Shown piece by piece: positions 7,644 to 16,438 of a stretch of DNA of 64,000 bases (positions are counted from its first letter, which is position 1; every line of letters begins with the position of its first letter). The notes under the pieces are model-generated. The model saw only the letters and a program-made list of their open reading frames with translations. It ran no database searches and was not told where the DNA came from. The DNA comes from Clavibacter michiganensis (GTDB taxonomy: Bacteria; Actinomycetota; Actinomycetes; Actinomycetales; Microbacteriaceae): contig NZ_CP080437.1 of assembly GCF_021216655.1 (NCBI RefSeq), positions 1,426,001-1,490,000 of the forward strand, given 5' to 3'. The translations under genes were made by a program, and so were the position numbers.

Positions 7644-8726
7644 TCAGACCCCGAGCACGCGGTCGGCCTCGGCGCGCGCCCAGCGCTCGGCCTCGGCAAG
7701 CGACTCGCGCGTGAGGGGCCCGGACGCCGGCTCGTGGGCGTCGACGACCCGGCGGATGGTGTCCACGATGTCGAGGAACCCCGCGCGCTCCGAGTGGAAC
7801 GCCTGCACGGCCTGCTCGTTCGCCGCGTTGTAGACGGCCGGGTAGGTGGATCCCGCCGCACCGACCTGCTTGGCGAGCAGCACGGCCGGGAAGGCCTCGT
7901 CGTCGAGCGGCTCGAATGTCCACGTCGCCGCGCGGGTCCAGTCGATGGGCACGCCGACGTCGTGCATGCGGTGCGGCCAGTTCAACCCGAGCGTGATCGG
8001 GAGGCGCATGTCCGGCGGGGACGCCTGCGCGAGCGTCGACCCGTCGATGAACTCGACCATGGAGTGGATCATCGACTGCGGGTGCACGACCACGTCGATC
8101 CGCTCGTAGGGCACGTCGAACAGGAGGTGCGCCTCGATGACCTCGAGGCCCTTGTTCACGAGCGTCGACGAGTTCGTGGTGATGACGAGGCCCATGTCCC
8201 ATGTGGGATGGGCGAGCGCCTCGCGCGGGGTCACGTGCTCCAGCTCGGCGCGCGTGCGGCCGCGGAACGGGCCGCCGGACGCCGTGACGACGAGCCGCCT
8301 GACCTCCTCCGCCGTGCCGCCGCGGAGCGCCTGGGCGATGGCGGAGTGCTCCGAGTCGACGGGGACGAGCTGACCCGGCGCGGCGAGCGAGCGCACCAGC
8401 TCGCCGCCGACGATGAGGGACTCCTTGTTGGCGAGGGCGAGGGTGCGGCCCTCCTCCAGCGCGGCGAGGGTGGGGCCGAGCCCCACGGATCCGGTGATGC
8501 CGTTCAGCACCACGTCCGCGTCGACCGAGCGGATGAGCTGCTCCGCCTCGTCCGCGCCGAGGGCCGTGTGCTCGACGCCCGCGACGCGCGCCTGCTCGGC
8601 GAGCGCCTCGCGCTTGCTGCCGGCGCCGAGCCCCACGACCTCGAACAGCTCCGGGTGCCGGGCGACGACCTCGAGGGCCTGCACGCCGATGGAACCCGTG
8701 GATCCGAGGATGATGACCCGGCGCAC
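7644..8726 (-). CDS. dxr: Dxr, 1-deoxy-D-xylulose 5-phosphate reductoisomerase
   Basis: The product is 360 residues from a GTG at 8726, behind AGGGGGAG. The frame stays open far upstream, but the product begins naturally with VIILGSTGSIG, the NADPH-binding glycine motif. Further signatures are LANKESLIVGG, the metal and substrate site VPVDSEHSAIAQ, ASGGPF, the flexible loop around NSSTLVNKGLEVIEAH, and VVHPQSMIHSMVEF. It makes MEP from DXP in the second step of the MEP pathway. In other actinobacteria it sits next to rip and ispG; here the kinase-lipoprotein pair intervenes. It lies 8 bp downstream of the FKBP lipoprotein gene on the same strand. Confidence 0.97.
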   Translation of the reverse strand: MRRVIILGSTGSIGVQALEVVARHPELFEVVGLGAGSKREALAEQARVAGVEHTALGADEAEQLIRSVDADVVLNGITGSVGLGPTLAALEEGRTLALANKESLIVGGELVRSLAAPGQLVPVDSEHSAIAQALRGGTAEEVRRLVVTASGGPFRGRTRAELEHVTPREALAHPTWDMGLVITTNSSTLVNKGLEVIEAHLLFDVPYERIDVVVHPQSMIHSMVEFIDGSTLAQASPPDMRLPITLGLNWPHRMHDVGVPIDWTRAATWTFEPLDDEAFPAVLLAKQVGAAGSTYPAVYNAANEQAVQAFHSERAGFLDIVDTIRRVVDAHEPASGPLTRESLAEAERWARAEADRVLGV

Positions 8727-8734
8727 GGCTCCCC

Positions 8735-9757
8735 CTACTGGCCCGCGGCGGCGGGCTGGGTGCCGAGGATGTCGACGACGAACACGATGGTGTCGGTGCC
8801 GCCGATGTCGGTGCCCTGGCCCTTGTCGCCGTAGCCGTCCGCGGGCGGGATGATCGCGATGACCTGCGAGCCGACCTTCTGGCCGACGAGCGCCTTCGTG
8901 AAGCCGGGGATGACCTGCGACGTGACGAAGGTGGCGGACTGGCCGCGGTCCCAGCTGGAGTCGAAGACCTTCTTGGTGTTCCAGTTGATGCCCGTGTACT
9001 GCACGGTGACGCTCGCGCCGTCGGTGACCTCGGCGCCGTCGCCGACCTTGAGGTTCGCGATCTTCGTCTCCGTCGGCGGGGCGGCGTCCGGGATGGTGAT
9101 GGTGGGCGCCCCGTCGTCCGCGAGCGTGACGGCGGGGAAGCCCTCCGGCGCGGGCTGGTCGACGCCGTCGGCGCGGGTGGCGGCCTGGCTCAGCACGTCG
9201 ACCACGATGACGATGGGGTCGTCGGCACCGAGGCCGAGCGTCGTCGCCTGCTCGGCGGCGAAGCCGTCGGCCGCGGGGACCACCGCGACGATGCGGGATC
9301 CGACCGTGGTGCACTCGACCGCGCGGACGACGCCGGGGACCAGGGCGCCGTCGTTCATCGTGGCGGGCAGCGGCGAGTCGGCGTTGTAGGCGAGCTGCGC
9401 GATGGCCTCGCCGGTCTTCCCGTTGTAGGCGGCGAGCGCGATGTTCGCGGTGGCGCCTGCCGCGATCTCCGCGCCGTCGCCCTCCGTGACGATCGTGCGC
9501 TCGGTCGTGTCGACCGTGAGCGGACCGTCGACCGTGACCTCGGGGGCCTTGCCGAAGTCGCCGGAGACCTTGACCGACTTCGACGCGTCACCCGACGGGG
9601 TGTCGATGCAGGACGCCCCCGCGGTGCGTGCGCCGGCCGTCGGGCTCGCGGACGGATCCGCGTCCGGCGTGCCGCTGCCGGAGCAGGCGGACAGCGCTAG
9701 GACGGCGGCCGCGGCCAGGGTGAGGGGGATGCGTCGCTTCACGTGAGTCGCTTTCAT
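8735..9757 (-). CDS. Tandem-FKBP peptidyl-prolyl isomerase lipoprotein
   Basis: The product is 340 residues. A basic N-terminus and hydrophobic helix lead to the lipobox ALSAC, so it is a secreted lipoprotein. The C-terminal FKBP domain (about 235-335) is well conserved: VTVQYTGINWNTKKVFDSSW, VIPGFTKALVGQKVGSQVIAIIPPADGYG, TIVFVVDIL. The preceding region (about 60-210) has a degenerate FKBP pattern: LVPGVVRAVECTTVGSRIVAVVPAADGF. So there are probably two FKBP folds, of which only the second looks fully active. Its role would be folding of exported proteins by proline isomerisation. The ATG at 9757 lacks a strong Shine-Dalgarno sequence; a GTG five codons later (9742, VKRR) is possible. Confidence 0.9.
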   Translation of the reverse strand: MKATHVKRRIPLTLAAAAVLALSACSGSGTPDADPSASPTAGARTAGASCIDTPSGDASKSVKVSGDFGKAPEVTVDGPLTVDTTERTIVTEGDGAEIAAGATANIALAAYNGKTGEAIAQLAYNADSPLPATMNDGALVPGVVRAVECTTVGSRIVAVVPAADGFAAEQATTLGLGADDPIVIVVDVLSQAATRADGVDQPAPEGFPAVTLADDGAPTITIPDAAPPTETKIANLKVGDGAEVTDGASVTVQYTGINWNTKKVFDSSWDRGQSATFVTSQVIPGFTKALVGQKVGSQVIAIIPPADGYGDKGQGTDIGGTDTIVFVVDILGTQPAAAGQ

Positions 9758-9850
9758 CGGCGCGGCGGACGCACCAGGTATGTGGGAGGGACTCGCACAG
9801 TCTGCCCGAACCGGCCGGGGACCGCCTGACAGGGCGCGAGCGGGGCGCGC

Positions 9851-9885
9851 GCCGGGTGCCGGGCGCCGGGTGCCGGGTGCCGGGT
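9851..9885. repeat. GCCGGGT 7-bp tandem repeat, five copies
   Basis: Five consecutive 7-mers, four GCCGGGT and one GCCGGGC (9858-9864), run up to the stop codon of the OsmC gene and occupy its 3' untranslated side. The array has no dyad symmetry, so it is not an obvious terminator. The rest of the 127-bp gap to the FKBP gene shows nothing I can name. Confidence 0.85.
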
Positions 9886-10370
9886 CAGGCGCTCGCGTCG
9901 GCGGCGAGCACGGTGCGCGGCTCGTGGTGCACGGGGAAGTTGACGGAGCTCGCGATGAAGCAGCGCTCGGATGCGCCCTGGTGCAGCGACGTCGCGAGCT
10001 CGACGTGCGCGGGATCCCGGATGGTGACGACGGGCCGCAGCGTGACCTCGACGAAGTGCCCGCCGCCGTCGTCCGTCTGCCGCATGGTGCCGGTGGGCTG
10101 GTCGCTGTAGCCCACGACCACGACGCCCGCCGTGGCGGCCGCGTGCAGGTAGCTGAGCAGGTGGCACTGCGCGAGCGCGGAGATGAGGGTCTCCTCGGGG
10201 TTCCAGCGGTCGACGTCGCCGCGGAACGGGCGGTCGGCGGATCCCAGGAGGTCGGGCTTCCCCGCGGCGCGGACGATGTGGTCGCGGCCGTAGGAGCGGT
10301 AGTCGGACGTGCCGGATCCGCGGTCGCCCGTCCACTCGAGGGACAGGGCGTACCGGTGCTCGATCTGCAT
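9885..10370 (-). CDS. OsmC/Ohr-family protein, probable thiol peroxidase
   Basis: The product is 161 residues, normal for the family. Two cysteines are placed as in OsmC/Ohr: one in ALAQCHLLSYL and one in SERCFIASSVNFPV, with a conserved acidic segment (WNPEETL) before the first. These enzymes reduce organic hydroperoxides with low-molecular-weight or lipoyl thiols. The ATG at 10370 sits exactly 6 nt after a TAGCGT -10 element, so the transcript should be leaderless. It is divergent from gabT across 71 bp. The exact peroxide substrate, and the Ohr versus OsmC subgroup, cannot be decided by eye. Confidence 0.9.
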   Translation of the reverse strand: MQIEHRYALSLEWTGDRGSGTSDYRSYGRDHIVRAAGKPDLLGSADRPFRGDVDRWNPEETLISALAQCHLLSYLHAAATAGVVVVGYSDQPTGTMRQTDDGGGHFVEVTLRPVVTIRDPAHVELATSLHQGASERCFIASSVNFPVHHEPRTVLAADASA

Positions 10371-10376
10371 GGGATC

Positions 10377-10382
10377 ACGCTA
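10377..10382 (-). promoter_or_regulatory. -10 element giving a leaderless osmC-family mRNA
   Basis: TAGCGT on the minus strand is followed by exactly six bases and the ATG at 10370. The predicted +1 is the A of the start codon. Confidence 0.45.
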
Positions 10383-10426
10383 GCGAACGGCGCCGCGGTC
10401 CTTCCGGATCCCGCTGCCCGCGCGGG

Positions 10427-10432
10427 TAAACT
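10427..10432 (+). promoter_or_regulatory. -10 element of gabT, near-leaderless
   Basis: TAAACT ends nine bases before the ATG at 10442, so +1 falls about three bases before it. There is no Shine-Dalgarno sequence between the element and the start codon. It is back to back with the osmC-family promoter. Confidence 0.45.
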
Positions 10433-10441
10433 CGCCGGATC

Positions 10442-11857
10442 ATGACAGACACCCTGGACTCCGCCCGCGTCGGCATCCCTGCCGGCCCCGCCTCCGACTC
10501 CCCCGCCGCGTCCGCCCGCGACGCGCGCCCGCAGGTGCCGCAGGAGCGACGCATCGTGACGGAGATCCCCGGCCCGCTCTCGCGGGAGCTGCACGAGCGC
10601 CGGAAGCGCGTGGTGCCGCCCGGCGTCTCCTCCCTGCTCCCCGTCTACATCTCCCGCGCGCACGGCGCGATCGTGGAGGACGTGGACGGCAACCGCTTCA
10701 TCGACCTGGGCGCCGGCATCGGCGTGACCACCGTGGGGCACACGCGCCAGGAGGTCGTGGACGCGGCGACCGCGCAGCTCGGCGACGTGATCCACACGCT
10801 CTTCACCGTGACGCCGTACGAGGAGTACGTGCGCGTGGCGGAGCTGCTCGCGGAGCACACGCCCGGCACCCACGAGAAGCGCACGGTGCTGGTGAACTCG
10901 GGCGCGGAGGCCGTGGAGAACGGCGTGAAGATCGCGCGCAAGCACACGGGTCGCCGCGCGGTGGCGGTGCTCGACCACGGCTACCACGGCCGCACCAACC
11001 TCACGATGGCGATGAACTACAAGGCCTCGCCCTACGGCACCGGCTTCGGGCCCTTCGCCGGCGACGTCTACCACGCGCCGAGCTCCTACCCGTATCACGA
11101 CGGGCTCTCGGGCGCCGAGGCCGCGGCCCGCACCATCTCGTACCTCGAGAAGCGCATCGGCGCGATCGACCTCGCGTGCGTGGTCGCGGAGCCCATCCAG
11201 GGCGAGGGCGGCTTCATGGTGCCGGCCGATGGGTTCCTGCCCGCGCTCCAGGAGTGGTGCACGGCGAACGGCGTGGTCTTCATCGCGGACGAGATCCAGT
11301 CTGGCCTCGCGCGCACCGGCCGCTTCTTCGCGAGCGAGCACCTCGGCCTCGTGCCCGACCTCGTGCTCACGGCGAAGGGCATCGCGGGCGGCCTGCCGCT
11401 CGCGGGCGTGACCGGACGCGCCGAGATCATGGACTCCGCGCTCCCCGGCGGGCTCGGCGGCACGTTCGGCGGCAACCCCGTCGCAGCGGCCGCCGCGGTG
11501 GCCGTCTTCGAGGCGATCGAGACGCACGGCCTCCTCGCGGAGGCCACCCGCATCGGCGACCACCTGCACCGCACGCTCACGGAGCTGCAGCGGGAACACG
11601 ACATCATCGGCGACGTACGCGGCATCGGCGCGATGATCGCCATCGAGCTCGTGCAGCCGGGCACCGGATCCACCACGAAGGAGCCGAACGCGGAGGCGGT
11701 CGCGGCCATCGCGGCGTACTGCCACGCGCACGGCGTGATCATCCTCACGGCCGGCACGTACGGCAACGTGCTGCGCTTCCTGCCGAGCCTCGCGATCTCC
11801 GAGGAGCTGCTCGACGACGCGCTCGGCGTGATCGCCGACGCGTTCCGGGCGCTCTGA
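10442..11857 (+). CDS. gabT: GabT, 4-aminobutyrate-2-oxoglutarate aminotransferase (class III)
   Basis: The product is 471 residues with the class III aminotransferase pattern. It shows NSGAEAVENGVKIARKHTGR, the PLP-stacking region, the Asp in VVFIADEIQSG that holds the pyridine nitrogen, and the Schiff-base Lys312 in TAKGIAGG. GGTFGGNPVAAAAA and a C-terminal EELLDDAL segment follow. The sequence matches GABA transaminase better than ornithine or acetylornithine enzymes, giving succinate semialdehyde and glutamate. The TGA overlaps the ATG of the asparaginase gene, so the two are coupled, which suggests shared use in amino-acid nitrogen scavenging. No succinate-semialdehyde dehydrogenase gene lies in the window. 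Confidence 0.92.
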   Translation: MTDTLDSARVGIPAGPASDSPAASARDARPQVPQERRIVTEIPGPLSRELHERRKRVVPPGVSSLLPVYISRAHGAIVEDVDGNRFIDLGAGIGVTTVGHTRQEVVDAATAQLGDVIHTLFTVTPYEEYVRVAELLAEHTPGTHEKRTVLVNSGAEAVENGVKIARKHTGRRAVAVLDHGYHGRTNLTMAMNYKASPYGTGFGPFAGDVYHAPSSYPYHDGLSGAEAAARTISYLEKRIGAIDLACVVAEPIQGEGGFMVPADGFLPALQEWCTANGVVFIADEIQSGLARTGRFFASEHLGLVPDLVLTAKGIAGGLPLAGVTGRAEIMDSALPGGLGGTFGGNPVAAAAAVAVFEAIETHGLLAEATRIGDHLHRTLTELQREHDIIGDVRGIGAMIAIELVQPGTGSTTKEPNAEAVAAIAAYCHAHGVIILTAGTYGNVLRFLPSLAISEELLDDALGVIADAFRAL

Positions 11858-12867
11858 TGGCGGCGGCCGTCGAGACTATCCCCGTCCAGGGCGCCGTGGA
11901 GCTCGCGGTGCTCGAGCGGAGCGGCTTCGTGGAGTCGCGCCACATCGGCGCGGCCGTCGTGCTGTCGGCCGAGGGCGAGGTGCTGCGTGAGGTGGGCGAC
12001 GCGACGACCCCCGTCTTCCCGCGCTCCAGCATGAAGCCGTTCCAGGCCCTCGCGGTGCTGGCGAGCGGCGCGGAGCTCACCGAGGAGGAGCACGTGCTCG
12101 CCACGGCCAGCCACGCCGCGACCGCGCGTCACGTGGAGGTGGTGCGGGGGATCCTCGCGAAGGCCGGGCTCGACGAGTCCGCGCTGCGCTGCCCCGCCGA
12201 CTGGCCGCTCGACCGGGCGGCGCGCGACGAGCTCGTGCGCGCCGGGATCCCCGCCTCCCCCGTCCACATGAACTGCTCCGGCAAGCACGCCGCGATGCTG
12301 CTCGCCTGCGTGACGAACGGCTGGTCGACTGACGACTACCTGCACCCGGACCACCCGCTGCAGGTGCGGATCCGCGACGTGGTCGAGCGCTTCACGGGAG
12401 AGCGGATCGCCACCACGGGCGTCGACGGGTGCGGCGCTCCCGTGCACGCGATGTCGTTGACGGCGCTCGCGCGCGGGATCCACCGCATCGCGACCTCCGC
12501 GCCCGGCTCGCCGTTCGCGCTGTATCGGCACGCGGCCGCGCTGACCTCGGCGGTGCGCGCCCACGGCTGGGCCATCGACGGTCCCGGCCGCGCGAACACC
12601 GTCGTGATCGAGCGGCTGGGCCTCTTCGCCAAGGGCGGGGCCGAGGGGATCATGATCATGACCGCCCCCGACGGCACGACCGTGGCCTCGAAGACGCTCG
12701 ACGGGAGCCTCAGGGCCTCCACCATCGTGGCGCTCGAGCTGCTGGCCCAGGCGGGCGCGATCACGCGGGACGACGTGGAGCGCGTGCGCCCCGAGCTCGA
12801 CCTCGCGGTGCTCGGCGGCGGCGTGCCCGTGGGCGAGATCCGGGTATCGCCGACGCTCATCGGCTGA
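11857..12867 (+). CDS. L-asparaginase II family protein (PF06089 type)
   Basis: The product is 336 residues and overlaps the gabT stop by one base. It has the Rhizobium-type asparaginase II pattern: SSMKPFQALAVL near residue 50 (the Ser-x-x-Lys pair), ATASHAATARHVEVVRGIL, MNCSGKHAAML with a conserved Cys, and GVDGCGAPVHAMSL. This family hydrolyses asparagine to aspartate and ammonia and is unrelated to the AnsA/AnsB fold. Together with gabT it forms a two-gene amino-acid catabolic unit. Its 3' end overlaps the convergent FtsK-like gene by 11 bp. Confidence 0.88.
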   Translation: MAAAVETIPVQGAVELAVLERSGFVESRHIGAAVVLSAEGEVLREVGDATTPVFPRSSMKPFQALAVLASGAELTEEEHVLATASHAATARHVEVVRGILAKAGLDESALRCPADWPLDRAARDELVRAGIPASPVHMNCSGKHAAMLLACVTNGWSTDDYLHPDHPLQVRIRDVVERFTGERIATTGVDGCGAPVHAMSLTALARGIHRIATSAPGSPFALYRHAAALTSAVRAHGWAIDGPGRANTVVIERLGLFAKGGAEGIMIMTAPDGTTVASKTLDGSLRASTIVALELLAQAGAITRDDVERVRPELDLAVLGGGVPVGEIRVSPTLIG

Positions 12868-15800
12868 TCCCGGCGGGCTGCGCGCCACGCGGCGGGTCCG
12901 CGGGGAGCGCTGCGGGTGCCGCGGCTTCCGCAGGCGCCGCGGCTTCCTCGGGGAGCGCGGTCGCCGCGGGTGCCTCCCCTTGCACAGGCGCATCGGGCGG
13001 CGGCGCCGTCGTGGGCGGCCACGAGCAGCGGCGCACGTCGCCGTCGGAGGTGACGAGCCAAGCGCGCCCGGGGATCGGGGCGAGGGGCGGCGGCACCTCG
13101 CGGACACGGAGCAGCGTGCGCGCATCCCGCGCGGTGCAGCCCTCCAGCACGACGTGACCGGCGCGGCGGAGGTCCGCGAGGAGCGGACCACGCATCAGCC
13201 AGGCGTCGGGATCCCCGACCACGACCCGGGGACGCGCCGCGCGGCCGGTGCCGACGGGCACGCCGTGACCGACGGCGGCTCGTGTCGAGAACCCGACCCC
13301 GTCCGAGGCCGCACCGGGGAACGGCTGATCCGCGCACCAGCCCGGCGGGATCAGGGCGGCCTCGACCGCGTCGACGCCCCGCTCGCGGAGCCGCGCGACC
13401 GCGGCGGCGGACGACGGTGTGACGAGCGCGTGGACGGCGTCGCCCGGGAGGAACACGCGGGGCGCGGGGTCCGCGGGCACCGGCGCACGGGAGCCGTCCG
13501 CACGCCGGGCGGACCCGCTCTCGACCTCGGGCGGCGTGGCCACCTGGATCCGCTCGCCGCGCCACTCCCCCGCTCCGGGCGTCGCGCGGGCGTCGAAGAG
13601 GCGGCTCTCGCCGCCCGCCAGGACGTGCTCCTGCCTGGTCGGGAGAGGGAGGATCACGGGCGGTCCCGAGGCGGCCGTCACGCACTGGAGCGACCCGCCC
13701 GCCCGCCGGCCGGCGACGGCGAGCGCCACCCCGGCGTGCGGCCCCTCGCGGACGATGGCGGTCAGCCCCTCGAGCAGCGCGGCCTGGTGCTCGGGTCCCA
13801 GGCGGGAGACGGCGACGTCGAGGTCGTCGGCCAGCAGGACGAGCGGATCGCGCGGCCCGTGCGGGTCGCGGATGCGGGCGACGACGCCGGCGACCGCGTC
13901 CCAGCAGCCCTCCGCGTCCGCGGGCACGTGGACCACCTCGGCGCCGGCCACGGCGGCGGACGCGGCGATGGTGCGCAGGCACGTGCTGCGGCCGGATCCC
14001 GGGCCGCCGACGACGAGCAGGTGGCCATCCGTGGCCGGGCACCACACGGCCTTCGCGCGCCGCTGCTCCGCGGGCAGGTCGACGAGGGCGAACGGGATGG
14101 CGGGCGCGCCGGATGCGGGGATCGCGGATCCGCGCCGGGAGAGGGGCGGCACCGCGTCGAGGGCGGCGAACGGGATGGACGCGGGCAGCGGATCCAGCCA
14201 CGGGCGCCGGACGGGGACGGGCGTCGCGTGGGCGGCGGCGACGCGGGCGAGGTCGCCAGCCGTCGTGACGGCCACCTGGAACGGGCGCGCCGGCGCGCCA
14301 TGCGCCCCGACCAGGCACCGACCCGCGGGCGCGTCGGCGAGGCGGGCCGCCTCGACGGTGCCGAGGAGCGCCCTGCTGTCCGCCTCGTTGTTGACGCGGA
14401 GCGAGAGGCGGAGGTCGCAGTTGGCGAGCACCGCGTCGCGCACGACGCCGGCGGGACGCTGGGTGCAGAGCACCAGGTGCATGCCGAGCGAGCGGCCCCG
14501 GGCGGCGATGTCGGCGACGACCTCGTGCAGGCCGTCCTGGTCGGCGAGGAGGGCCGCCAGCTCGTCGACGACGATGACGAGGCGCGGCAGCACGCCCGCC
14601 GCGGCGGGGTCGTCGACGTCGCGGGCGCCGGCCTCGCGGAGGACGCGTTCACGATGGCGGATCTCCGCGCGCAGGCTCTCGAGCGCGCGACGCGCGCCCT
14701 GGCCGTCGAGGTCGGTGACCAGGCCGACGGCGTGGGGCAGGACAAGCAGCGGGTCGAACGCCGCGCCGCCCTTGAAGTCGACGAGGAGCACGGTGACCTC
14801 CTCGGGCGGGTGAGCCGCCGCGAGCGCCGCCATCCACGTGACGAGGAGCTCGCTCTTGCCGCTCCCCGTGGTGCCGGCGACGACCGAGTGCGGGCCGTCC
14901 GCGACGAGGTCCACCGACACGGGACCGTCGTGCCCGACGCCGATGACCGCCGCGAGCGTGCCTGGACGGCGGGGGTGCGGCACGCGGTCCCGCGCCGTGC
15001 CGGATCCCTCGCCCGCCGCGAGCCCGGGCGCCGACCGGGCCGGGTCGCCCGCGACCGGCTCGTCGACGGCCGGCAGCTCCGCGAAGGGCGGCTCCGCGGC
15101 CAGCAGGTCGGCGAAGGGCACGCGCGACGGGAGGGGCGCCCGCGCCGCCGCGAGCCCGCGCCGCCGCGCGAGGTCGGCCAGCTCGTCCGCGAGGCGCTCC
15201 ACCTCCGTGAGGGACACGAGGTCAGGACGCACCAGGCCGGTGCGGGTGAGGCGCGGCACCGGGACGCCGTCGCCGTCGGCTGGGAGGACGGGCGCCGCGG
15301 GTTCCGCGGAGCCGAGGGCGGCCGGGCCGTCCGACGCCGGGTCGGCCGCGAGGATCCGCGCCGTGCCGGGGCTCCGGACGTCGAGCACCGTGCGGCACGC
15401 GGCCGGGAGCGACTCGACCAGCGGCGCCGCGGCGAGCACGACCTCCCGCCCGCCGAGCGCGAGCCGGATCGCCCACGCGCCCGGCTCGCCCGTCGCGATG
15501 GGCTCCGTGGCCGGTCGGTCGGCACCGGCCCGCTCCTCGCGGAGCCCGTCGGCCGCGTGCGGCAGCCGCTGGAGCCAGTCCCACTCGGGCCCGGCCGGGC
15601 GGGACGCGATGCGCAGGTCATCAGGCGGGAGGGCGTGCACGAGCTGGACGACGACGCCCCGGAGCACGGGCGCGACCAGGGCGGGCGCGCCCCGGAGCCC
15701 GAGGCCGCCGGTGACGGAGACGAGGACGGGCGCGTCGGGGACCCAGCGGACGAGATCCGCCCACCGCGCCGGGTCGTGCGGGGAGGCGGCCGCCGCCGAG

Positions 15801-16348
15801 CGCGCACCCGCGGGGACGCGACGGGTGCGCCGCCGCACGGAGCGCAGGAGCGGACGGCGCAGCAGGGTGCCGCGCCCGTCGCGCGCGTCGGCATCCGGCA
15901 CCAGCGCCTCCGGATCGCCCCGCCAGACCATCCCGCTCGGCACCTCGCCCGTGCCGAGCGCCATGGGGAGCGGGCCGTCACCGCCCGGATCCGCCCGCCA
16001 GAGCAGCGCGGGGTTGGCGCCGCCGTCGAGGATCTCGCGCGCGGACGGCGCCCGCGACCGCAGGGCGACGCGGGCGGCGGCGACGCGCGCACGCACCTCG
16101 GCGAGCAGACGCACGACGGCGGCACGGGACTCGCGCTCCGCGCGGCGGGCGGAGCGCCGGCCGGAGATGCGCTGATCCGCGACGCCCGCGACCGCGACCA
16201 CGGGCCCGAGCGCCGCGAACAGCAGCGCGTACGGCGAGCGCGTGACGGCCCAGACGGCGACGCTGACGACGAGGGGCGCCGCGACGCCGAGCACCGGGAA
16301 CGGGGGCGGCGGCGCGGGCGCGGGCGACGGGGGCGGGGAGATGTCCAC
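12857..16348 (-). CDS. FtsK/SpoIIIE-EccC-type membrane ATPase, last gene of the PFNA-like operon
   Basis: The product is 1163 residues from a GTG. Two hydrophobic helices (about 17-55) follow a Pro-rich start. The FtsK domain has Walker A TTGSGKSE near 493-500, DFKGGAAFD, Walker B VIVVDELAALL, and LCTQRPAGVVRDAVLANCDLR. A second ATPase-like domain has GGPGSGRST near 782-790 and LLADDLDVAV. The paired FtsK domains resemble EccC of type VII secretion and not DNA-pumping FtsK, because there is no four-helix membrane part and no gamma domain. No WXG100, EccB, EccD or mycosin gene is visible. It starts 90 bp after the transglutaminase-like gene without a clear Shine-Dalgarno sequence. It probably drives export or assembly of a partner such as the Ig/Fn3 protein, but this is inference. 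Confidence 0.85.
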   Translation of the reverse strand: MDISPPPSPAPAPPPPFPVLGVAAPLVVSVAVWAVTRSPYALLFAALGPVVAVAGVADQRISGRRSARRAERESRAAVVRLLAEVRARVAAARVALRSRAPSAREILDGGANPALLWRADPGGDGPLPMALGTGEVPSGMVWRGDPEALVPDADARDGRGTLLRRPLLRSVRRRTRRVPAGARSAAAASPHDPARWADLVRWVPDAPVLVSVTGGLGLRGAPALVAPVLRGVVVQLVHALPPDDLRIASRPAGPEWDWLQRLPHAADGLREERAGADRPATEPIATGEPGAWAIRLALGGREVVLAAAPLVESLPAACRTVLDVRSPGTARILAADPASDGPAALGSAEPAAPVLPADGDGVPVPRLTRTGLVRPDLVSLTEVERLADELADLARRRGLAAARAPLPSRVPFADLLAAEPPFAELPAVDEPVAGDPARSAPGLAAGEGSGTARDRVPHPRRPGTLAAVIGVGHDGPVSVDLVADGPHSVVAGTTGSGKSELLVTWMAALAAAHPPEEVTVLLVDFKGGAAFDPLLVLPHAVGLVTDLDGQGARRALESLRAEIRHRERVLREAGARDVDDPAAAGVLPRLVIVVDELAALLADQDGLHEVVADIAARGRSLGMHLVLCTQRPAGVVRDAVLANCDLRLSLRVNNEADSRALLGTVEAARLADAPAGRCLVGAHGAPARPFQVAVTTAGDLARVAAAHATPVPVRRPWLDPLPASIPFAALDAVPPLSRRGSAIPASGAPAIPFALVDLPAEQRRAKAVWCPATDGHLLVVGGPGSGRSTCLRTIAASAAVAGAEVVHVPADAEGCWDAVAGVVARIRDPHGPRDPLVLLADDLDVAVSRLGPEHQAALLEGLTAIVREGPHAGVALAVAGRRAGGSLQCVTAASGPPVILPLPTRQEHVLAGGESRLFDARATPGAGEWRGERIQVATPPEVESGSARRADGSRAPVPADPAPRVFLPGDAVHALVTPSSAAAVARLRERGVDAVEAALIPPGWCADQPFPGAASDGVGFSTRAAVGHGVPVGTGRAARPRVVVGDPDAWLMRGPLLADLRRAGHVVLEGCTARDARTLLRVREVPPPLAPIPGRAWLVTSDGDVRRCSWPPTTAPPPDAPVQGEAPAATALPEEAAAPAEAAAPAALPADPPRGAQPAGISR

Positions 16349-16438
16349 CGGGCGAGGACACCACGGTCGTCGTGCCCCGGTGGCGCGGCGCCCGCACCTC
16401 GTGGACGCCGGGCGCGACGGGGTCCTGGGGAGGAGCCG

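Noticed and set aside
12857..16348. A classical ESX/type VII secretion locus
   Set aside because: Only an EccC-like ATPase is present. No WXG100 proteins, EccB, EccD, EccE or mycosin gene is found around it.
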